A stretch of DNA of 39,441 nucleotides, taken from Candidatus Anoxymicrobium japonicum (GTDB taxonomy: Bacteria; Actinomycetota; Geothermincolia; Fen-727; Anoxymicrobiaceae). Under the pieces are notes generated by a model. It was not told the origin of the DNA. It was given only the letters and a program-made list of their open reading frames with translations, and did no database searches. Of the stretch, positions 34,180-39,441 are shown one piece after another. Position 1 is the stretch's first letter. Each line of letters begins with the position of its first letter. Position numbers and translations under genes: made by a program. The stretch covers positions 7,035 through 46,475 of the forward strand of contig PHEX01000009.1 in the NCBI GenBank assembly GCA_002843005.1, written 5' to 3'.

Positions 34180-35868
34180 ATGGAGAAGCCGAAGCAAGAC
34201 CGCCTGGGGCGGCTCATGCTCGAAAACAATCTGATAAGTGAGGATCAGCTTGAAGAGGCTCTCCAGGAGCACTCGAGCACCGGCAAGTCACTTGGTCGTG
34301 TGCTCATAGAGAAAGGCGTTCTCACCGAAGGGCAGCTTACGTCAGTTCTCGCGGAGCAAATAGGCATCCGGTACGTCGACCTTTCCAACTACATCGTCGA
34401 TCCTTCCGTTGCCGCGCTCATAGACGCGAATTTCGCGCGAAGGCACATACTTATTCCGATCGACTACGACAGCGACAAGCTCGTGGTGGCGATGGCGGAT
34501 CCAACCAACGTGTTCGCTCTCGATGATCTGCGTATCATGACGGGCAGGGCGATCGCGCCGGTTGTGGCGACCAAGAAGGACATTGAAGAGGCGATAGGAA
34601 GGTACCTGCACTCCGACATGGCCGCCCAGGAGGAGCTTGAAGATTTCTCTCTCGACGAAGAGAACGTGATCGAGGAGGTGGAGGATCTCAAGGAGATGGG
34701 GGAGGAGGCTCCTATCGTAAAGTACGTCAACCTCATAATCAGTGAGGCTGTTGTTGACGGCGCAAGCGACGTTCATGTCGAGCCGGGGGAGAAAGACATA
34801 CGCATCCGTTATCGCATAGACGGCGTGCTTCGCGAGATCCGGCGATCCCCGCGGCGCATTCACCCCGGCATAGTCTCGAGGTTAAAGATCCTTGGTAGCA
34901 TGGACATATCCGAGAGGCGGATTCCGCAGGACGGCCGATTCGCGCTCGAGATAGAAGGCAAGCACATTGACCTTCGCGTGGCTTCCGTGCCAACAGTCCA
35001 CGGAGAGAAGATGGTCCTCCGGATACTCGACAGCACCTCGCTCTTGATGAACCTCTCACAGTTGGGCATCTCTCCTGATCTGTTGAAGCGGTTCACGGAG
35101 TCTTTTACGAAGCCGTACGGCACCGTGATCGTCACTGGGCCTACCGGCTCCGGGAAGACGACAACGTTGTACGCGGCTCTCTCCGAACTGAACAAGCGTG
35201 AAGTTAACATCATCACGGTAGAGGATCCGGTCGAGTACCGGCTCCACGGAACGAACCAGGTGCAGGTCAACACCAGGGTGGGCCTCACGTTTGGCACGAC
35301 CTTGAGGTCAATTTTGAGATGCGACCCCGACGTTATCATGATCGGTGAGATCCGAGACAGCGAGTCGGCCAAGATAGCTATCGAATCAGCGCTGACCGGT
35401 CACATGGTGCTGTGCACGCTTCACACAAACGACGCGCCTTCGGCTATAACCAGAATGACGGAGATGGGGGTCGAGCCGTTTCTTATTGCGTCGGCTGTGG
35501 ACAGTGTCGTGAGCCAGAGGCTTGCCCGAAGGTTATGCGTTCACTGCAGGGAAGAGACGACATACGACGCTGAGTACCTCGAGAAGATAGGCTTTCCTGT
35601 TGGTGACGAGAACAAGATTACAGTATTTAAGGCCGATCCCGGTGGATGCTTCTACTGTAATAACACCGGCTTTCGTGGGAGGATAGGAATCTACGAGGTG
35701 CTGGGGGTTGATGAGGAAATAGAAAAACTGGTTGTCAACATGTCGACCGCGCGTGAAATCGGAACGCTGGCCAGGGAGCATGGAATGGTCACTTTGCGCG
35801 GAGATGGTTTCAGCAAGGTCGCGCAAGGTATAACCTCTATAGAAGAGGTTCTTCGAGTCGTTATGTAG
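34180..35868 (+). CDS. pilB: Type IV pilus assembly ATPase
   Basis: Hexameric extension motor of the type IV pilus (562 residues). The N-terminus contains two 24-residue MshEN-type motifs (8-31 and 37-60) with exactly a 5-residue spacer, an arrangement known to bind c-di-GMP in related motors. The Q at the end of the first motif is H here. Next come the N2 domain and the ATPase core: Walker A GPTGSGKTTT, Asp box EDPVEYR, Walker B CDPDVIMIGEIRD, His box LHTNDAPSA, and a zinc tetracysteine (CVHC ... CFYC). ATG 34180 has AAGGAAG upstream. pilT begins 16 nt after the stop. Confidence 0.93.
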   Translation: MEKPKQDRLGRLMLENNLISEDQLEEALQEHSSTGKSLGRVLIEKGVLTEGQLTSVLAEQIGIRYVDLSNYIVDPSVAALIDANFARRHILIPIDYDSDKLVVAMADPTNVFALDDLRIMTGRAIAPVVATKKDIEEAIGRYLHSDMAAQEELEDFSLDEENVIEEVEDLKEMGEEAPIVKYVNLIISEAVVDGASDVHVEPGEKDIRIRYRIDGVLREIRRSPRRIHPGIVSRLKILGSMDISERRIPQDGRFALEIEGKHIDLRVASVPTVHGEKMVLRILDSTSLLMNLSQLGISPDLLKRFTESFTKPYGTVIVTGPTGSGKTTTLYAALSELNKREVNIITVEDPVEYRLHGTNQVQVNTRVGLTFGTTLRSILRCDPDVIMIGEIRDSESAKIAIESALTGHMVLCTLHTNDAPSAITRMTEMGVEPFLIASAVDSVVSQRLARRLCVHCREETTYDAEYLEKIGFPVGDENKITVFKADPGGCFYCNNTGFRGRIGIYEVLGVDEEIEKLVVNMSTAREIGTLAREHGMVTLRGDGFSKVAQGITSIEEVLRVVM

Positions 35869-35884
35869 AAAGCGGAGGTGTTAC

Positions 35885-36961
35885 GTGGCACAGCAAGGAT
35901 CAAGACTCGACATAAACGAGATGCTCAAGGAAGTGATAAACCGCGGGGCTTCTGACCTGCATATCACGGTAGGTATCCCGCCTGTGTTGCGCATCAATGG
36001 CGTCCTGCAGCGGATGGATCAGCAAAAGCTCACGAGCGCCGACACCCGTGATATGGTTTACAGCATTCTCACGGCCCGCCAGCGGGAAACGCTGGAAACC
36101 AACCTGGAGTTCGACCTGTCGTACTCCGTGCCGGGCAGCGCCCGTTTTCGCGTAAACGCGTACTTTCAGAGGAACAGTGTCGGCGCGGCTTTCCGTATTA
36201 TTCCATATCGCATCAAGTCGCTCGACGAGCTCATGCTTCCGCTGGTGGTCAAAGAGTTCGCGCGGCTTCCCAGGGGTTTTGTCCTGGTGACCGGGCCGAC
36301 CGGCCAGGGCAAGTCGACCACGCTTGCCGCGATCATCGACCTCATCAATTCGACCCGTGAAGAGCACATAATCACGATCGAAGACCCTATCGAGTTTCTT
36401 CATTTGCACAAGAAGTGCATGGTCAACCAGCGCGAAGTCGGCTCGGACACACATTCGTTCGCAAGCGCCTTGAAGTATGCTTTGAGGCAGGATCCCGACA
36501 TCATACTCGTCGGCGAGATGAGAGACCTCGAGACCATACAAACCGCGCTGACCGCCGCCGAGACCGGCCACCTGGTCTTTGCGACGCTTCATACGCAGGA
36601 CGCCCCCCAGAGCATCGACCGTATAATCGACGTCTTTCCGACTTTTCAGCAGGCGCAGGTCAGGCTCCAGTTGGCCTCGACGCTACGGGCTATCGTGACG
36701 CAGCAACTGGTTCCCACAAAGGACAGGCGGTCCAGGGTTCCCGCGGTCGAGATTATGATAGCGACCTCCGCTATCCGCAACATGATCAGAGACGCGAGGA
36801 TTCACCAGATTTACTCGGCCATGCAGTCGGGCGGCCAGCTCCGGATGCAAACCATGGACGCCTCGCTCGCGGAGCTTTACCGCGCGGGCCAGACAACTTA
36901 TGAAACCGGGCTTGCGAGAGCCCACAACAGAGATGACTTCAGGCGCCTCGTCGGCCGGTAA
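35885..36961 (+). CDS. pilT: Type IV pilus retraction ATPase
   Basis: Retraction motor that depolymerises the pilus for twitching motility and DNA uptake (358 residues). It has the N-terminal ASDLHITVGIPPVLRING, Walker A GPTGQGKST, the Asp box EDPIEF, Walker B DPDIILVGEMRD, the His box LHTQDAPQSIDRI, and the PilT-specific C-terminal AIRNMIRD segment. GTG start with GGAGG at 35873-35877. It is co-transcribed with pilB. The 205-base gap to pilC contains a palindrome and a likely separate promoter. Confidence 0.94.
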   Translation: MAQQGSRLDINEMLKEVINRGASDLHITVGIPPVLRINGVLQRMDQQKLTSADTRDMVYSILTARQRETLETNLEFDLSYSVPGSARFRVNAYFQRNSVGAAFRIIPYRIKSLDELMLPLVVKEFARLPRGFVLVTGPTGQGKSTTLAAIIDLINSTREEHIITIEDPIEFLHLHKKCMVNQREVGSDTHSFASALKYALRQDPDIILVGEMRDLETIQTALTAAETGHLVFATLHTQDAPQSIDRIIDVFPTFQQAQVRLQLASTLRAIVTQQLVPTKDRRSRVPAVEIMIATSAIRNMIRDARIHQIYSAMQSGGQLRMQTMDASLAELYRAGQTTYETGLARAHNRDDFRRLVGR

Positions 36962-36970
36962 TGTCCATTT

Positions 36971-37058
36971 TTATCACAAGCAAGAATGCCCGTGTCACAC
37001 TTCCTAGCCCCGGGGCCACCGCGCGCGAAGCGCGTGGGGTGGAGAGGGTTGGAGGGGG
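36971..37058. repeat. CACAxxCAagaaTGxxxGTG hairpin and GC-rich palindrome downstream of pilT
   Basis: CACAAGCA-AGAA-TGCCCGTG (36975-36994) is an imperfect hairpin of the same design as the one at 38413. It is followed by a GC-rich palindromic stretch, CCACCGCGCGCGAAGCGCG (37016-37034), and a G-rich run. Neither is part of the GGTGCCTGACCCC family. Termination after pilT is possible. Confidence 0.45.
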
Positions 37059-37074
37059 GTATGTAGCGCTTCGG

Positions 37075-37103
37075 TTCATAGAATCGAAAAATAGTGCTAT
37101 TAT
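37075..37103 (+). promoter_or_regulatory. Putative promoter upstream of pilC
   Basis: TTCATA (37075-37080) and TATTAT (37098-37103) are separated by 17 nt. They are 64 nt upstream of the GTG start of pilC. Confidence 0.4.
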
Positions 37104-37166
37104 TGTGATTGGTGAGGCGTAGGCAGGGTAAGGATATCGGTTCGGTCACGTTGGGAGGTTCTTAAA

Positions 37167-38384
37167 GTGGCCACAGAGTTCACATATACAGTCAGAGACC
37201 GTACGGGCCGCGAGATATCAGGGTCACTGGAGGCCGAGAACTCGGAAGTTCTATCTGGAAAGCTTCGCCAGATGGGGTACGTCATTGTCAGCATCGAAGA
37301 AGTCAAAGTGTCGATGGGCAAGAAAGAGATTTACATCTTCGGCGCAAAGGCGAAGCAGGAGGATGTGAACATATTTACCCGGCAGTTCGCGACCATGATC
37401 AATGCCGGGCTTCCCCTGATCAAGTGCCTGAGCATCCTGGCCCGGCAGACGGAGTCCAGCGTGCTTGCCGACATCATCACCGATTGCCAGAAAGAGGTGG
37501 AAGGTGGGCGATCCCTGTCCGAGGCCCTCTCGAAGCATCCCCAGGCGTTCAGCAATCTGTACGTGGCGATGGTGCGCGCCGGCGAGATGGGCGGCATGCT
37601 CGATGACGTTCTTTTGCGTATTGCCGAGCAGCTCGAGCGTGAGTTCGAGATCCACCGCAAGGTAAAATCGGCGATGACGTACCCAATAGCTATCATGGCG
37701 CTGTCATCGCTTTTGCTGGGGATAATGATCATCTTTGTGGTGCCAAAGTTCGCGGCGATGTTCGAGACGCTGGGCGGCAGCCTGCCGGCCATGACCCAGA
37801 TGCTTGTCAACTTTAGCCACTTCGTCGCCGGCCCTGGCGGCCTCGTTATTGTTGCCGTCATAGTCGGATTGGTTATCGCGTTCAGGCGGATCAAGATGAC
37901 CAAGAAGGGGCGCTACGCGATCGACAGCTTCAAGTTGAAAATGCCGTATGTCGGCACTCTCTTTCATAAAACGGCGATGTCCAAGTTCTCGAGGAGCCTC
38001 GGGGCGCTGATCTCTTCCGGGGTGCCGATCCTGGGCGCTCTCGAGATAACAGGTGAAACTACGGGCAACATGGCCGTCACAAGGGCTCTTGATCACGTGC
38101 GCGAGAGTGTCAAAGAGGGAGAGACAATCGCCAGGCCGTTGGATGAGTCCGGCGTCTTTCCTCCGATGGTGACACAGATGATTGCCATTGGAGAAGAGAC
38201 GGGAGCGCTGGACGTAATGCTCTTGAAGATCAGCCAGTTTTACGACAGCGAGGTGAACGCCGGAGTAGACAGCCTTACCGCGACGCTCGAGCCACTGTTG
38301 ATGATGTTCCTCGGCGGATCGGTCGGTTTCATCGTAATCGCGCTCTATCTGCCGATCTTCAAAGTCATCACCATGATCAAGTAA
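37167..38384 (+). CDS. pilC: Type IV pilus inner-membrane platform protein
   Basis: Polytopic T2SF-family protein of 405 residues on which the PilB/PilT motors act. Two T2SF domains are visible. The first starts at about residue 65 (FTRQFATMINAGLPLIKCL) and the second at about 270 (KFSRSLGALISSGVPILGALEI). Three membrane helices are evident: IAIMALSSLLLGIMIIFVV, GGLVIVAVIVGLVIAF and the C-terminal GSVGFIVIALYLPIF. The family signature GEETGALDVMLLKI is present. GTG start with GGGAGG (37152-37157). Confidence 0.93.
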   Translation: MATEFTYTVRDRTGREISGSLEAENSEVLSGKLRQMGYVIVSIEEVKVSMGKKEIYIFGAKAKQEDVNIFTRQFATMINAGLPLIKCLSILARQTESSVLADIITDCQKEVEGGRSLSEALSKHPQAFSNLYVAMVRAGEMGGMLDDVLLRIAEQLEREFEIHRKVKSAMTYPIAIMALSSLLLGIMIIFVVPKFAAMFETLGGSLPAMTQMLVNFSHFVAGPGGLVIVAVIVGLVIAFRRIKMTKKGRYAIDSFKLKMPYVGTLFHKTAMSKFSRSLGALISSGVPILGALEITGETTGNMAVTRALDHVRESVKEGETIARPLDESGVFPPMVTQMIAIGEETGALDVMLLKISQFYDSEVNAGVDSLTATLEPLLMMFLGGSVGFIVIALYLPIFKVITMIK

Positions 38385-38412
38385 ACATTTCCTCACCTTC
38401 AGTGGATGGTAG

Positions 38413-38446
38413 CACAGACATTCTTGTCTGTGGTGTTTTGTTTTTA
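38413..38446 (+). terminator. Putative terminator after pilC
   Basis: CACAGACA (38413-38420) pairs with TGTCTGTG (38425-38432) around TTCT, followed by GTGTTTTGTTTTT. The stem belongs to the same hairpin type as the one downstream of pilT. Confidence 0.6.
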
Positions 38447-38550
38447 TCACAGGCCTGCTAAAGTTTTTGGCAATGCATGCCGAAACACCGAGTTGAAGGA
38501 AGGAAAAGGAAGGAAAAAGTAGTTGAAGAGCATGAAGGGAGGTGAAAGAA

Positions 38551-38931
38551 ATGAGTAAATATCTACATGGGGAAAAGGGATTCACCCTGATTGAGCTGAT
38601 GATTGTTATCCTCATCATTGCAATTTTGGTTGCAATAGCAATCCCGGTGTTCTTGGCAGCTAAGAAGAACGCCCAGACGAGAACCTGTCAGGCTAACATG
38701 AGGACTATCGATGGCGCGGTCAACACATATTGCGCGCAGTATGAGGCGTACCCGCCGGCTGGCGCTGTTAGCGCCGAGCTGGGACCGAGTTTCCTTAAGC
38801 GGAACCCGACGTGCCCCGGAGCAACACCAGCAGCATACACCCTGTCTTCGGTTAGTGGCGATGTGACAGGCATCAATCCACCGTATGTATCATGTCCAAG
38901 TGTTGGCACGGTCACTGATCATACTATCTAG
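38551..38931 (+). CDS. pilA: Type IV prepilin with short leader
   Basis: Pilin-type protein of about 126 residues. The leader MSKYLHGEKG is followed by the cleavage site and FTLIELMIVILIIAILVAIAIP, the classical N-methylated pilin helix with Glu at +5. Four Cys residues in the globular domain (RTCQA, TYCAQ, PTCPG and VSCPS) could form two disulfides. ATG 38551 is preferred over an in-frame GTG 38542 because GGGAGGTG immediately precedes it. The protein is small and could be a major pilin or a ComGC-like pseudopilin. It lies after pilC and is followed by a strong terminator, so it may be expressed separately at high level. Confidence 0.88.
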   Translation: MSKYLHGEKGFTLIELMIVILIIAILVAIAIPVFLAAKKNAQTRTCQANMRTIDGAVNTYCAQYEAYPPAGAVSAELGPSFLKRNPTCPGATPAAYTLSSVSGDVTGINPPYVSCPSVGTVTDHTI

Positions 38932-38951
38932 GTTCTGAAGAAGTGACGAAT

Positions 38952-38990
38952 GGAAGCCGATTTCTCATAGATCGGCTTCCTTATTTTATA
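38952..38990 (+). terminator. Strong intrinsic terminator after the pilin gene
   Basis: A perfect 10-bp stem, GGAAGCCGAT (38952-38961) with ATCGGCTTCC (38971-38980), has a 9-nt loop and is followed by TTATTTTATA. A TATACT box at 38987-38992 could be the -10 of the next gene, but I see no good -35. Confidence 0.85.
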
Positions 38991-39017
38991 CTTGCATGAA
39001 AAGATTAGTTGGAGGAT

Positions 39018-39441
39018 GATTAGAAACAATCGTTGGTCGTATTTTCTATTTACTGATAGGTTCAGGAGTGAAGCCAGCCTGCGGCACATGAGTTCTGGTG
39101 GATTAGATGAAGCGTCGTTGGACGGCGCAAGAAGGGACAAAGGCATCAAGAAATCAGCCAGGGCTATTCTTTCCCGTCTAAGGGCGTTTCCCCCCGAGGT
39201 CTGGATATTTTTCTTCTATCTCGCATTTACGTTGTTCTTGACCTGGCCACTGATAATCCATCTGCGCACCTCCGTCTACGGGTACCCTGGCGACAATCTA
39301 GGCGCCATCTGGATGAACTGGTGGGTGAAGAACGCTGGCGCTATGGGCGGTAGCGCAACGTTCTCGCCAATGATAGGTTACCCGTTTGGCAGCTCGCTGG
39401 GGTTTCCCCTTGAGCCTCTTGTTTACCTCGAGTCGCGTTTC
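39018..39441 (+). CDS. Polytopic membrane protein, probable GT-C-type glycosyltransferase (partial)
   Basis: The reading frame is open from about 39000 to the window edge without a stop, so the gene is truncated here. From ATG 39018 it gives about 141 residues: a basic, cytoplasmic-looking N-terminus, a transmembrane helix (VWIFFFYLAFTLFLTWPLII), and an extracytoplasmic loop with YGYPGDNLGAIWMNWW and MIGYPFGSSLGFP. The GD pair after the first helix and the Trp-rich loop are typical of GT-C-fold membrane glycosyltransferases, but this is inference from a short fragment. GGAGG touches the ATG, so the true start is uncertain (ATG 39090 is possible). Confidence 0.6.

Noticed and set aside
38461-38485. 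Sigma-54 promoter before the pilin gene (TGGCAATGCATGC)
   Set aside because: The GG to GC spacing is wrong for a -24/-12 promoter, and this kind of genome is unlikely to use sigma-54.

Overview
The window reads as one contiguous stretch of a GC-rich bacterial chromosome, probably from an uncultivated, deep-branching actinobacterial lineage (inference). Supporting this are the alaS-ruvX-mltG...aroE order running into type IV pilus genes, a DUF948-like gene before alaS, a long-form RmlA, and frequent GTG/TTG starts. No tRNA, rRNA, CRISPR array or transposase was seen. Except for one glycosyltransferase, every gene lies on the + strand.

Region 1 (1-2.4 kb) holds a zinc-ribbon membrane protein and a convergent family-4 glycosyltransferase that share a bidirectional terminator. 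Region 2 (2.4-20.6 kb) is a cell-envelope island. Five exported proteins carry different N-terminal parts: a malectin plus (alpha/alpha)-barrel glycosidase (split by a frameshift), an Amidase_3, an SLH-NlpC/P60 protein, a SpoIID-type protein, and an FG-GAP beta-propeller. Each ends in four copies of the same roughly 100-residue module, recognisable by the strings FDEYxLxxNP, ERAMYF and WYLAEGYTG. Among them lie a polysaccharide deacetylase and dTDP-sugar genes (rmlA, rmlC-like, rmlB). The SpoIID gene contains a 159-bp in-frame insert bounded by inverted repeats.

Region 3 (20.8-25.2 kb) is the housekeeping block DUF948-like, alaS, ruvX, mltG. Region 4 (25.3-28.3 kb) is a compact four-gene operon: a V4R-like protein, [NiFe]-hydrogenase-like small and large subunits, and a 2[4Fe-4S] ferredoxin. 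The large subunit keeps all four nickel cysteine ligands but appears to have lost the conserved second-shell Glu, Arg and Asp, and it stops exactly at the normal processing site. This is the best candidate for an undescribed system.

Region 5 (28.5-33.2 kb) is a Roadblock / Roadblock / DUF4388-type / small-GTPase cluster related to MglA-MglB and conservon systems. Region 6 (33.2-39.4 kb) is aroE, then pilB, pilT, pilC and a type IV pilin, and finally the start of a polytopic membrane protein cut by the window edge. Regions 4 and 5 sit between mltG and aroE, which are commonly close together. A working model (inference) is that a redox or hydrogenase-like sensor and a GTPase switch sit upstream of a type IV pilus machine.

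Almost every intergenic gap in the window holds palindromic elements sharing the core GGTGCCTGACCCC or GGGGCCTGACCCC. In one place an element is nested inside another palindrome, and elsewhere one is tandemly duplicated. No gene-free stretch exceeds 300 bases.
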